Positions 28,427 through 38,141 of a DNA stretch of 64,000 bases are shown here, in pieces; position 1 is the first letter of the stretch; each line of letters opens with the position of its first letter. Origin of the DNA: Cytophagales bacterium (GTDB lineage Bacteria; Bacteroidota; Bacteroidia; Cytophagales; Cyclobacteriaceae). Position numbers and translations under genes: made by a program. The notes under the pieces were generated by a model. It worked only from the letters and a program-made list of their open reading frames with translations. It was not told the DNA's origin and did no database searches. The DNA is taken from NCBI GenBank assembly GCA_013298505.1, contig JAAFHY010000006.1, forward strand, positions 1-64,000, in the 5' to 3' direction.

Positions 28427-29364
28427 ATCGCTGCCCGATTACCTATGAACTATGTGGCGAGCAGAAGTATTCAGCCCAAGGACTTAAGTTATTGTCTCCA
28501 AAGTTGAAAGACTTACTCGATTTCCCTTATAACAAAGGTGATCAATTAAAAGAGGCGATGGCAAGAGCTACTAAAATGTCAATACAGGGTGTTCAGCCCA
28601 AGTTGAGTGCTCGCCTAAATGTATCTGCTGGGATTTTTGAAATAGCCGATCAAGGAGGTACTTTTATTATTAAGCCTCAAAATGATTTGTATGAGGAGTT
28701 GCCGGAGAATGAAGACCTTACAATGCGGCTCGCAGCATTGGCGGGGATTGAAATTCCGCTTCATGGGATGATCTATTCAAAAGATGGCTCGCGTTCTTAT
28801 TTCATCAAACGATTTGACCGATTGCCAAAAAAGAAAAGGGTAGCGGTTGAGGATTTTGCCCAACTTACTGGACAGACAAGAGAAACAAAATATAGTTCAT
28901 CCATGGAAAAAGTGGCTGGCGTACTAGATCAGTTCTGTACCTTTCCATTGATAGAAAAACAAAAGCTATTTAGACTTACGATCTTCAACTTTCTCTGCGG
29001 GAATGAAGATATGCATTTGAAGAATTTTTCGTTGATCAGGCGAAATGGAAAAGTTGAAATATCTCCCTCGTATGACCTATTGAACACAACCATTGCGATG
29101 TCCAATCCACAAGAAGAGTTTGCCCTTACCTTGGCAGGTAGGAAAAGCAAAATCACAAAGGAAAATCTAATCGACTATTTTGGGAGTGAAATACTTGGGC
29201 TGACATCAATCATTATCGAAAAAACACTTCAGGAAATAGAGAATCAAAAATTGAAGTGGTACAAGCAGATACAGATTAGTTTCCTTTCAGAAGAAATGAA
29301 AAAAAAGTATGTTGAGTTAATGAGCCTTAGATGGGCAAGGATTTTCACAACAATCAAAAAGTAA
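28423..29364 (+). CDS. hipT: HipA-like serine/threonine kinase lacking the N-subdomain (HipT-like)
   Basis: TKMSIQGVQPKLSARL, GTFIIKPQND, YFIKRFDR, TIFNFLCGNEDMHLKNFSLI, SPSYDLLNTT. Confidence 0.9.
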   Translation: MNRCPITYELCGEQKYSAQGLKLLSPKLKDLLDFPYNKGDQLKEAMARATKMSIQGVQPKLSARLNVSAGIFEIADQGGTFIIKPQNDLYEELPENEDLTMRLAALAGIEIPLHGMIYSKDGSRSYFIKRFDRLPKKKRVAVEDFAQLTGQTRETKYSSSMEKVAGVLDQFCTFPLIEKQKLFRLTIFNFLCGNEDMHLKNFSLIRRNGKVEISPSYDLLNTTIAMSNPQEEFALTLAGRKSKITKENLIDYFGSEILGLTSIIIEKTLQEIENQKLKWYKQIQISFLSEEMKKKYVELMSLRWARIFTTIKK

Positions 29365-29369
29365 TACCA

Positions 29370-29786
29370 ATGGGCAGAATCCTCGCTATCGACTATGGAA
29401 TGAAACGCACCGGACTTGCAGTAACTGACCCGATGCGCATTATTGCTACGGCATTGGATACGGTGGAGTCGGGAAAACTGATCGATTACCTGAAAACTTA
29501 TTTTGCTCGCGAGGCAGTGGACGAGGTGGTGATTGGTATGCCCAAACGACTTAATAATCAGGATTCAGAAATTGCACCGCTGGTGCGAAAGTTTGTTGAA
29601 CAGTTTCAAAAGATCTTTCCTGAAAAACCCGTTGCGTTGGCTGATGAGCGTTTCACCAGCGCGCAAGCACATCGAACTATGGTCACTGGTGGAATGAGCA
29701 AAAAAGATCGGCAGGTGAAAGGAAATGTTGATAAGGTCAGCGCCACACTTATCCTTCAAAATTACATGCAATCAAAAGGTTTTTGA
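29370..29786 (+). CDS. ruvX: Holliday junction resolvase-like protein YqgF/RuvX
   Basis: RILAIDYGMKRTGLAVTDPMRIIA, VVIGMPKRLN, LADERFTSAQA, KGNVDKVSATLILQNYM. Confidence 0.95.
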   Translation: MGRILAIDYGMKRTGLAVTDPMRIIATALDTVESGKLIDYLKTYFAREAVDEVVIGMPKRLNNQDSEIAPLVRKFVEQFQKIFPEKPVALADERFTSAQAHRTMVTGGMSKKDRQVKGNVDKVSATLILQNYMQSKGF

Positions 29787-29829
29787 CCACAACAACCTGT
29801 TTGTTGCATGGGCGTATGAGCCAAAATCC

Positions 29830-29837
29830 TACCTTTG
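29830..29837 (+). promoter_or_regulatory. Putative -7 box TACCTTTG upstream of def
   Basis: Matches Bacteroidota TAnnTTTG consensus, 19 nt before the ATG. Confidence 0.45.
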
Positions 29838-29856
29838 TATTTTATCTTTTTAGAAT

Positions 29857-30414
29857 ATGGTTTACCCAATTGTAATGTATGGCGATGCCGTGCTTCGAAA
29901 GAAAGCACGTGAGATTGAGAAGGGAGAAATCGACATGGAAGCGTTTGCCAACGATCTGTTTGAAACCATGGCCGCAGCACATGGTATTGGCTTGGCTGCA
30001 CCGCAAATTGGTAAAAGCATTCGAGTGTTTGTGGTAGATGGCACTGTGCTGGAAGATCAGCCGGAATTAAGCGATTTCAGAAAAGTGTTTATCAATCCTA
30101 CTATTTTAAATGAAGAAGGAGAAGCATGGGCTTTTGAAGAAGGTTGCCTGAGCATACCAAACATTCGCGCCAGTGTACTAAGGCCTGAAAAAATAAAACT
30201 TAGCTACCTAGATCAAAATTGGGTGAAACACGAGGAAGAGTTTGATGGCATGAAAGCGCGCATCATTCAGCACGAGTACGATCACATTGAAGGAAAGCTC
30301 TTCATCGACTACCTCACTCCCTTAAAAAAGAAAATGCTGAAAGGAAAATTAACCGACATCAGTAAAGGAGAGGTAGACACCGACTATCGTATTGTGGCAC
30401 CGCTAAGGAAATAA
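29857..30414 (+). CDS. def: Peptide deformylase
   Basis: GIGLAAPQIG, EEGCLSIP, QHEYDHIEGKLFIDYL. Confidence 0.97.
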   Translation: MVYPIVMYGDAVLRKKAREIEKGEIDMEAFANDLFETMAAAHGIGLAAPQIGKSIRVFVVDGTVLEDQPELSDFRKVFINPTILNEEGEAWAFEEGCLSIPNIRASVLRPEKIKLSYLDQNWVKHEEEFDGMKARIIQHEYDHIEGKLFIDYLTPLKKKMLKGKLTDISKGEVDTDYRIVAPLRK

Positions 30415-30474
30415 TTCAAGAATCAAAATTGCAATGCGATTACATCTTTCGTTTCAAATCTTGAATCTAAAATC

Positions 30475-31644
30475 TTGAATTTGAATATTAAATCTCGTCT
30501 TCCAGAAGTTGGCACCTCGATTTTTAGTGTCATGTCGAAGCTGGCACTAGAGCACCAAGCCATTAACCTCTCGCAAGGCTTTCCGGATTTCCCGGTTTCC
30601 GAAAAATTGATTGGGCTCATTCACCAAGCCATGAAGAATGGCCACAATCAATATGCACCGATGCCCGGTGTGCCAGCCCTTCGCCAGGTGATTGCGCAAG
30701 TGATTGATCAAACCTATCAACGCCCCACGGATTTCGAAACAGAGATCACCATTACTGCGGGAGGCACCGAAGCGATTTTTTCAGCCATTGCAGCTTTAAT
30801 AGGTGCAGGCGATGAAGTGATTTTGTTTGACCCCTCCTACGATTGTTACGATCCGGGCATTCGATTGAATGGAGGTATTCCAAAGCATTTAAATTTGCGT
30901 GCGCCTGATTTCAAAATCGATTGGAATGAGGTAAAGTCAGCAATCTCAGCGCGTACCAAAATGATTTTGATCAACACCCCGCACAATCCCTGCGGTGCGA
31001 TTATGCAAGAAGCCGACATGCGCGAGTTAGAGAAGCTGGCGCTGGCAAATAATTTGATTGTGCTAAGTGACGAGGTGTATGAGCGAATCATTTTCGATGG
31101 CCAAATTCATCAGAGTGTGTTACGCTATTCAGCCTTGGCGAAACAATCTGTCGCGATTTTTTCATTTGGAAAAACATTTCATGCCACGGGCTGGAAAGTG
31201 GGTTATACGGTAGCGTCTGAAGCCATCACTCGTGAAATCCGAAAAGCACATCAGTTCATCACCTTCAGCGTGAACACGCCTTTGCAGTTTGCGTTGGCAG
31301 AATATATGAACGATGCGGAAAACTACTTGCAGCTCGGTAAGTTCTATCAGCAAAAACGCGATTTCTTTTTAGAGCAAATTAAGGGATCTTCTTTCCGGCC
31401 ACTGCCTTGTTTCGGCAGTTACTTTCAATTGCTTTCTTTTGAAGGAGTTTCCAAAAAATCGGAAATGCCCGCCTGCCGGACGGACAGGGAAATGGCCACT
31501 TGGATGACGCAAGAAAAAAAGCTGGCACCCATACCTGTTTCTGTATTTTACAAAGATGGATTGGATCAGCGGTTGCTGCGTTTTTGTTTTGCAAAAGGAG
31601 ATGAAACATTGCAGAAGGCTGGAAGAATTTTAAAAACGATGTAG
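30475..31644 (+). CDS. PLP-dependent aminotransferase (methionine/kynurenine aminotransferase-like)
   Basis: NLSQGFPDFPV, GGTEAIFSAIAALI, NTPHNPCGA, SDEVYERIIFDG, SFGKTFHATGWKVGY; TTG start. Confidence 0.93.
   Translation: MNLNIKSRLPEVGTSIFSVMSKLALEHQAINLSQGFPDFPVSEKLIGLIHQAMKNGHNQYAPMPGVPALRQVIAQVIDQTYQRPTDFETEITITAGGTEAIFSAIAALIGAGDEVILFDPSYDCYDPGIRLNGGIPKHLNLRAPDFKIDWNEVKSAISARTKMILINTPHNPCGAIMQEADMRELEKLALANNLIVLSDEVYERIIFDGQIHQSVLRYSALAKQSVAIFSFGKTFHATGWKVGYTVASEAITREIRKAHQFITFSVNTPLQFALAEYMNDAENYLQLGKFYQQKRDFFLEQIKGSSFRPLPCFGSYFQLLSFEGVSKKSEMPACRTDREMATWMTQEKKLAPIPVSVFYKDGLDQRLLRFCFAKGDETLQKAGRILKTM
31468..31489. repeat. GC-rich short element inserted in frame in the aminotransferase
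   Basis: CCCGCCTGCCGGACGGACAGGG encoding PACRTDR at a variable surface position. Confidence 0.55.
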
Positions 31645-31726
31645 GATATGCAATGGCCAGCCAGCGTTTGTTATAAAACGGATAAAATAGTTTACTTCTA
31701 TAAACGATTCTATTGAAATCTTTAAA

Positions 31727-33631
31727 CTACTTAGAATCGCCCTCCTTTTTAGGCTGAATCATTTCCATCAGTTTTAGCCCAAGCAGTCCATCAATTGCAT
31801 TTCCACCACCGTCTTTTCCACCGCTTATTAAGATATCAGGAATTAACTTGATATGACCTTTCGATAACTCTTCTGTAATTTTATAGCGAGTGAAATTTTC
31901 TCCGCCCAATGCTTTAACGGCTAGTTGGTAGGATTCTGCACTAGACTTACCAATGGCCAAAATCTTTTCTGCTTCGGCATTACCAGTAAGCGAAATTTGT
32001 TCGGCTTGCGCGGCTGCTTTCAGTTTTATCGCTTCCGATTCTGCTTCTGCTCTTGCCTTGGTAGCTTCTGCTTCCGCGAAAGCGCGCAACTTCGTAGCTT
32101 CCGCTTCGGCACTCACCGCCAGCTTCACACTGGTAGCATCACCTTCTGATTTTTTTACAGTTGCGTTGGCTGTGCGCTCGGCAATCTCTACGCTTTGCTG
32201 AGCCTTCACAATATCCTTTTGCATGTCGGCAATGGCCGTTTCTTTTTCCATTCCCTGTCGTGTTTCTTGTGCCTTCTTTTGTGTTTCGTAGGTCACTTTT
32301 TGTTCTTCGGCAATCTTACGATCGGTCAACGTTTTCATCAACGAATCGGGGGGCACAATGTCTCCAATCAAAGTATCAACGGCATTTACATTGTATTCAT
32401 CCAATACTTTTTTAATATGTTCTTTTGCTGATTCTTGTCGCTCCTTACGGGAAGATAGGAATGCAATCACATCGCTGTCTTGTGCGGAGTTGCGAAAATA
32501 ATTACCAATGGTTGGCTCCAGTACCTGCGAAACCAGATTGACCATATTACCAAAGCGGGCAATTACTTTAGGTGCTTCGGTAGTGGGCACGTGAATGATT
32601 TGCGCTACATCTAAATTGAAAGGGAACCCATCTTTTGATCGTACCGTAATGGTGGAAAGATTTTTGTCTAGGTTGTGTGCTTCACTACGAGCGGTTGCCC
32701 AATTTAAGACCAAGTTTGTGGTGGGCACCAATTCTACTTTCATGGTGTATGAGTTAATGGGATATTTTCCTGGGCCGAGTGGCTCTAGCCAAACACCTTT
32801 TCTACCTTTTTCTACAATATTGCCATGCTTGAATTCTACACCTGTTAAATCTTTTCCTTCTTGGCCTATGTATGAAATCACCACACCAACATACCCAATC
32901 GGGATTTCAGTCATCGGAATTTCTTCAATTTGAATTGCCCACGGATTTAGGTTATATGATCCTGCCAAGATCACTTGTGGTTGCAATCCGCGATTACCTC
33001 CATTATTTAAGAAAGTATCGAAGTTCTGGAAATTATTATGACCATCTACCAGCTTACCTGCAATCTGTCCTTCCTCAATGGGCAACCCATCTAAGGTAGT
33101 TACAATGCCTACGCGACTCTCTTGAATCCGTATCATTTCAGTGATCGAAACGTTAAAGAGAAGTGTGTTTATACGATACGAACCAGCTGTTATGTAAGTT
33201 GTTTGCCGACCTCTCATTCCTCCGTTGTTCAAAAATTTTTCGGCATCTTGAAAATTATCGCAATCCACTCGCTTGGCTAAAATGCTACCGGTAAAAATTT
33301 CGGCTCCGTCATTGGATAGCACTAATCCAATTTTTCCTTCCGGGATCACCGTAAATTCTTCCATGGAGACATCAAACTGCCAAACCCACATCCAGAAATA
33401 AAGTCCGGGAGCTAAGGTTTTTGCTTGAAACCCTGCTTCACCAAGAGTGGCGATGATTCGACCATCAGGCAGTTCTTTATGATCGCCAAACAACACAAAT
33501 TTTTTGGTGACCAAGCCAATTTTATCTTCAGGCACAATTACCATCCCGAAAAGGAAGCGTAAAATAATTTTGTATAGTGCAATACACAGAATGAGCAATA
33601 ACACCCACCAATAGCCACCTAGACCTTCCAT
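31727..33631 (-). CDS. SPFH/Band 7 (flotillin-like) membrane protein
   Basis: N-terminal TM, SPFH region, long Ala/Glu-rich coiled coil (ATKLRAFAEAEATKARAEAESEAIKLKAAAQAEQ). Confidence 0.88.
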   Translation of the reverse strand: MEGLGGYWWVLLLILCIALYKIILRFLFGMVIVPEDKIGLVTKKFVLFGDHKELPDGRIIATLGEAGFQAKTLAPGLYFWMWVWQFDVSMEEFTVIPEGKIGLVLSNDGAEIFTGSILAKRVDCDNFQDAEKFLNNGGMRGRQTTYITAGSYRINTLLFNVSITEMIRIQESRVGIVTTLDGLPIEEGQIAGKLVDGHNNFQNFDTFLNNGGNRGLQPQVILAGSYNLNPWAIQIEEIPMTEIPIGYVGVVISYIGQEGKDLTGVEFKHGNIVEKGRKGVWLEPLGPGKYPINSYTMKVELVPTTNLVLNWATARSEAHNLDKNLSTITVRSKDGFPFNLDVAQIIHVPTTEAPKVIARFGNMVNLVSQVLEPTIGNYFRNSAQDSDVIAFLSSRKERQESAKEHIKKVLDEYNVNAVDTLIGDIVPPDSLMKTLTDRKIAEEQKVTYETQKKAQETRQGMEKETAIADMQKDIVKAQQSVEIAERTANATVKKSEGDATSVKLAVSAEAEATKLRAFAEAEATKARAEAESEAIKLKAAAQAEQISLTGNAEAEKILAIGKSSAESYQLAVKALGGENFTRYKITEELSKGHIKLIPDILISGGKDGGGNAIDGLLGLKLMEMIQPKKEGDSK

Positions 33632-33709
33632 AGTATTATGATTGATTTAATATTAGATGATCCAAAACTAATAATATTAAAGAGTTAGTAAGCTTAATTG
33701 GTAAAAACA

Positions 33710-33741
33710 AAAAAACCCTGGCTTTCGTCAGGGTTTTTTTA
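33710..33741 (-). terminator. Rho-independent terminator downstream of tRNA-Ser
   Basis: AAAAAACCCTG-gctttcgt-CAGGGTTTTTTT hairpin with T/A tracts on both strands. Confidence 0.8.
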
Positions 33742-33746
33742 TTGAG

Positions 33747-33833
33747 CAGAGGAAGAGGGATTCGAACCCCCGGACCCCGTGAAGGGTCTCCGGTTTTCAA
33801 GACCGGTGCAATAAACCGCTCTACCATTCCTCT
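33747..33833 (-). tRNA. tRNA-Ser (anticodon UGA)
   Basis: Acceptor AGAGGAA/TTCCTCT, anticodon stem-loop CCGGTCTTGAAAACCGG, long variable arm AGACCCTTCACGGGGTCC, GGTTCGAATCCC T-arm, 87 nt without CCA. Confidence 0.93.
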
Positions 33834-33925
33834 GTTTACTCTTCAAAGCTTTAACCTAGAAGGGTTGTTTTGCGATTTAGGATTGCAAAAGTAACGGTTA
33901 TTTTGTTTTTGACAAACGGAACGTT

Positions 33926-35482
33926 CTACTCTTCACTGAAATCAGCAAAAGTCTTTTTGATTTCTTTACTATCATACTTCAAATAAGCTGGCTGACCGGC
34001 ACTTAACTCAATGATTTCCAATTTCTGGCTATTGATTATTGGCAAAAGCTTATCACGGTCGGGATCAAAAGATTTGTCTCTTCTAGCTGACTTCAGGGCA
34101 TATTTTCGGGCAAAGTTGTCACCCTCTAGCTGCAATTGGTTTCGGATTTCAACGTTGGTTTTAAGTTTATCCAAAATTTCATTTTTGGATTTCCCTATTA
34201 CTTCCGTTGCCTCTAGCGTACCAAGGGTTAACACAGCAGTGCCTCCAATGGCCGATACCGCTTTGTAGCTATTCGGGTCGTTCGATAAAATGACGGGCGA
34301 AAGACCAGTAGTCGCGCCCAGCGATGCATTCAAAATCGCACGGTTCTTTTTTCCTTTTTTAGCTTGCTTCAATGTTTTGCTCAATAGCTCATGGTTTTCA
34401 TCCAGTCGGTCAATTAATGCTTTGGCAGCAATGAGTGAGTTCTTGTATTTCTGAAATAGCAATTTGTCCTTCTCATCCAAATTTTCGGCATCTACTACTT
34501 TTGCTTTTACTCTCCGCTCCACGCGATTGGTCGACTTGTCTAGTACAAAAAATGTTATATCAATTACTTTTACTTTTTCGGCCTCCTCTACAAAATTGTA
34601 GCCGGGCGACCATGTAAACTCTCCTTGCGCACTAGTGCTTTCTTTTAAACTCGTTTTGGAAATTCGCGAATCCGAACTTACAAAACCGAACGTATTGATG
34701 TTCTCGTCACCGTTTGGGTCAGAAGCATAAATTTTAAAGTTCAATCGCTCATCTTCCTTGATAGTAAAAACGCTATCGCCCGGCAGAATGAGCAAGTCAG
34801 GTGGAAGGTCAAGTTGTGTTTGCGCAATTTTGATTCGGCCCTTAGTCTCGGCTTTTTCAGGTTGATCTTGTATCGTAAATTCTATATTGAGCGGATTGTT
34901 TTTAAGCGAGTTGAATTGATTGCGCGAAGGGGTCCAAGCGATGAGTCCTTGCGATGAGAATTGCAATCCTTCGGGCAATTGCGAAACAGAAGGTTTGTAA
35001 ACAATAGGGTCTCCATCGGGATCGGTCACATAGTCGTCAGAAATTTGATATTGGTTTTGGGTTGACTGCTTCACGTAAAATGTGGGCAGGTCGTCAATGG
35101 CCGGTGGGCGGTTTTGATGGAGAATCATGAATGAAATTGGTTTCCGGATGCGGTGTCCATTTTTCCATTCTGCCTGAAAAATCAGCGTGATTTCTTTTTG
35201 CTTTTCCAAACGGTCTACCAAATCAAAGGAAGGTGTCCAAGAAAAATGCCCAAGGGTGTCGAGCGAAATTTGGTAGCCATTAATGCCATCGATTGAATAG
35301 CGCGGTTTTTCAGATTCGGTGACATCTAAATTAAAAATGAGCGGCTGACCTTCCTTTAAAACCGTCCAATTTTCGGCAATAGGGAAAATGAAATTTTGGC
35401 CAAAGAGATTCAGAGCGGATAAAACAAAAACGAGAGTAAACGGCCAAAGCCTCATGGCGAAAACGGTTTTGGTAAGCGGCAA
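33926..35482 (-). CDS. Secreted protein with putative Ig/cadherin-like repeats
   Basis: Signal peptide; LTFNLDVTES...SWTPSFD..., PDGDPIVYKPSVSQLPEGLQFSSQGLIAWTPSR, SDPNGDENINTFGF. Confidence 0.7.
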   Translation of the reverse strand: MPLTKTVFAMRLWPFTLVFVLSALNLFGQNFIFPIAENWTVLKEGQPLIFNLDVTESEKPRYSIDGINGYQISLDTLGHFSWTPSFDLVDRLEKQKEITLIFQAEWKNGHRIRKPISFMILHQNRPPAIDDLPTFYVKQSTQNQYQISDDYVTDPDGDPIVYKPSVSQLPEGLQFSSQGLIAWTPSRNQFNSLKNNPLNIEFTIQDQPEKAETKGRIKIAQTQLDLPPDLLILPGDSVFTIKEDERLNFKIYASDPNGDENINTFGFVSSDSRISKTSLKESTSAQGEFTWSPGYNFVEEAEKVKVIDITFFVLDKSTNRVERRVKAKVVDAENLDEKDKLLFQKYKNSLIAAKALIDRLDENHELLSKTLKQAKKGKKNRAILNASLGATTGLSPVILSNDPNSYKAVSAIGGTAVLTLGTLEATEVIGKSKNEILDKLKTNVEIRNQLQLEGDNFARKYALKSARRDKSFDPDRDKLLPIINSQKLEIIELSAGQPAYLKYDSKEIKKTFADFSEE

Positions 35483-35584
35483 ATTTAACAGTTTATGTTT
35501 ATTAAAACTGTATATTTCGATGTGTGTACATCACACGCAAAGCCAACAAGTTTTTAAATTCTTTAACCAAAAGTTTGAGTACCA

Positions 35585-35929
35585 ATGGCAAAATCAAAAT
35601 CTGAGAAAAAACACAATTTTTTTGAAGATGTGTATGAAGTGGTGAAGTTGATACCGAAGGGTCGCGTCACGAGCTATGGCGCGATTGCAAAATACCTCGG
35701 CACTGGCATGAGTGCGCGCATGGTAGGCTGGGCGATGAACGCTGCGCACGGCTTGGGCATTGCGGCTCATCGTGTGGTCAATTCAAAAGGCCTGCTGACG
35801 GGTAGACATCATTTCACACCACCGAGTTCTATGCAAAAGAGTTTGGAAAAAGAAGGCGTAAAAGTAAAAAAGCATCAGGTGCAAGATTTTGAAAAAAGAC
35901 TTTGGGACCCACGGAAGGAGTTGCTTTAA
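35585..35929 (+). CDS. MGMT-family / alkyltransferase-like (ATL) DNA-binding protein
   Basis: VKLIPKGRVTSYGAIAKYLG...ARMVGWAMNAA...AAHRVVNSKGLLTGRHHF; Ala-Ala-His-Arg in place of PCHR. Confidence 0.88.
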   Translation: MAKSKSEKKHNFFEDVYEVVKLIPKGRVTSYGAIAKYLGTGMSARMVGWAMNAAHGLGIAAHRVVNSKGLLTGRHHFTPPSSMQKSLEKEGVKVKKHQVQDFEKRLWDPRKELL

Positions 35930-36084
35930 GAAAAGAAGTTAGAATATAGAAGTTAGAAGCTAGGCTTCACCACCTACTATTTTGTCTATTGAATACACAA
36001 TGCAGAAGGTAAATGTCAGTATCCCAACTCCAGAGTATCACGACTGCCTACTTTTTTAGTATTTTGAGCCTTCATTTCTAAAGC

Positions 36085-37110
36085 ATGACAATAGACCTAC
36101 GCAGCGACACCGTCACCAAACCAACCCCCGCCATGAAAGCGGCTATGTTCGCGGCTGAAGTGGGCGATGACGTGTTTGGTGAAGACCCCACCGTAAATAA
36201 ACTGGAAGAAAAATGCGCAGCCTTACTTGGCATGGATGCGGCCGTCTACTGCCCTAGCGGTACCATGACCAACCAAATTGGTATCAACGTGCTCACGCAG
36301 CCATACGATGAAGTGATTTGCTACAAAGGCGCACACATTTACAAATACGAGGGAGGTGGACTGATGGGCAACAGTCAGGTGAGTGTGAAGCTGCTCGCGG
36401 GCAACCGTGGTCGGATTTCAGTAGATGAAATTGCTATCAATATTAATAACGATGACCAGCATTATCCTCGCACAGCGGTGGCAGCTTTGGAAAATACGGT
36501 GGTGCGAGAAGCAGGAAGTTTTTATTTTCTACGTGAGATTGAAACGATCTCCGCTTTCGCGCGAAGCAAGGGTTTGCACATGCACCTAGATGGTGCACGG
36601 TTGTTCAATGCGTTGATAGCCTCGGGCGATAAAGCGAGCGACTACGGAAAATATTTTGACACGATTTCAATTTGTTTGTCGAAAGGATTGGGCGCCCCCG
36701 TGGGCTCGGTGTTAGTTTGTAAAAAAGAGTTTGCCAAAAAAGCGCGAAGAATGCGCAAAGTTTTTGGTGGAGCTTGGCGGCAAGCGGGCTTTTTGGCCGC
36801 AGCCGGAATTTACGCACTCGACTATCATGTTACTCGATTAACCGAAGACCACGTACGCGCCACACAGTTAGGCAAGTGTTTGGAAAAACAGTGGTATGTA
36901 AAATCGGTGATGCCCGTGGACACGAACATTGTAATTTTCGAGTTAGTGCCTTCCGTACCGCCCGCTCTTTTTCTTGAAAAAATCGGAGTACACGACATCA
37001 AGGCATTAGCATTTAGTGCCAACGAAATCAGAATGGTGACGCATTTAGATTTCAACGATGCCATGTTGGAAAAAACAATTACCACTTTAAACCAACTTCG
37101 TTTTTCATGA
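36085..37110 (+). CDS. ltaE: Low-specificity L-threonine aldolase
   Basis: [65 protein letters not shown]. Confidence 0.95.
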   Translation: MTIDLRSDTVTKPTPAMKAAMFAAEVGDDVFGEDPTVNKLEEKCAALLGMDAAVYCPSGTMTNQIGINVLTQPYDEVICYKGAHIYKYEGGGLMGNSQVSVKLLAGNRGRISVDEIAININNDDQHYPRTAVAALENTVVREAGSFYFLREIETISAFARSKGLHMHLDGARLFNALIASGDKASDYGKYFDTISICLSKGLGAPVGSVLVCKKEFAKKARRMRKVFGGAWRQAGFLAAAGIYALDYHVTRLTEDHVRATQLGKCLEKQWYVKSVMPVDTNIVIFELVPSVPPALFLEKIGVHDIKALAFSANEIRMVTHLDFNDAMLEKTITTLNQLRFS

Positions 37111-38141
37111 TAGATGAGCTAGGAAAATCGATACCCGTATCGGAAGGAATGGTGGATGCCGAACAAGGAGGGGAGCGCAAGCAGCCCAATGAGTTTTGCT
37201 TGAATTGTGGAACGAAATTGCTCGATACCTTTTGCCATCATTGCGGCCAAAAAGATATTGCCAAGCGGCAAACAATGGGTGAATTGCTCGTCAATTTCAT
37301 TTCTTCTTTTTGGAGTTACGAGGGAAAATTTTTTAAGACCCTAAAGTTTTTAGTTATCAAGCCAGGTTTTTTGGCTACGGAATACAACGCAGGAAAAAGA
37401 GAGAGCTATTATCATCCTGCAAGAATGTATGTGTTCATCAGTTTTGTCTTTTTCCTTTTATTGTCAGTCCTTCCAAGTGATGACTTAAAAAAAAGTATGG
37501 TTCAGATTGATGTCTCCGACAAAGAGGAAGAGATGAGTGACTCAATTGAGTCAATGGTTGACACCACTAAAACAAGTGGAAAAAAAAATAAAGATTCAAA
37601 TTTTACCATTATTGGAGATCATCAAACGCGAAAGGGCTATGATTCAGCACAAGCGGCATTGCCAATAGAAAAACGTGATGGATGGTTAATGAAAAATTTA
37701 ACCTTAAGGAGCATTGAAATTAACCAAAAGTATAAAGGGAAAAGCCAGGAGTTTATAAACGATTTTCGTGCCGCTTTCTTTGACAATTTTTCAAAAGTAT
37801 TATTTTGGCTATTACCCTTCTTCGCGCTTCTTTTAAAAATTTTATACGTACGCAGAGATTATTTTTATAGTGAGCATTTGGTCTTTTCAATTTACTATTA
37901 CAACTTCTTTTATTTTGCAGGATCGCTTCAAGCTATAATGAGTTCCATTTCATTTTTAGAATGGGCAAGTACCTTCATTGGTTTTTGGATTATCCTGTAT
38001 TTGCTATTCGCCATGAAACGTATGTATCATCAAAGTTGGCGAAAGACAATTTTGAAATATGCTCTATTTGTGTTTTCATTTTTCATTTTAATGGCGGTTG
38101 GAATCGTAATAAGCGCATTCTTTATTTTCTTGGCGATATGA
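37107..38141 (+). CDS. DUF3667 membrane protein with N-terminal zinc ribbon
   Basis: [21 protein letters not shown]...[52 protein letters not shown]. Confidence 0.88.
   Translation: MIDELGKSIPVSEGMVDAEQGGERKQPNEFCLNCGTKLLDTFCHHCGQKDIAKRQTMGELLVNFISSFWSYEGKFFKTLKFLVIKPGFLATEYNAGKRESYYHPARMYVFISFVFFLLLSVLPSDDLKKSMVQIDVSDKEEEMSDSIESMVDTTKTSGKKNKDSNFTIIGDHQTRKGYDSAQAALPIEKRDGWLMKNLTLRSIEINQKYKGKSQEFINDFRAAFFDNFSKVLFWLLPFFALLLKILYVRRDYFYSEHLVFSIYYYNFFYFAGSLQAIMSSISFLEWASTFIGFWIILYLLFAMKRMYHQSWRKTILKYALFVFSFFILMAVGIVISAFFIFLAI

Noticed and set aside
33636-33827. 63-aa ORF on minus strand
   Set aside because: Overlaps the tRNA-Ser gene and its terminator on the same strand; the translation is tRNA sequence.
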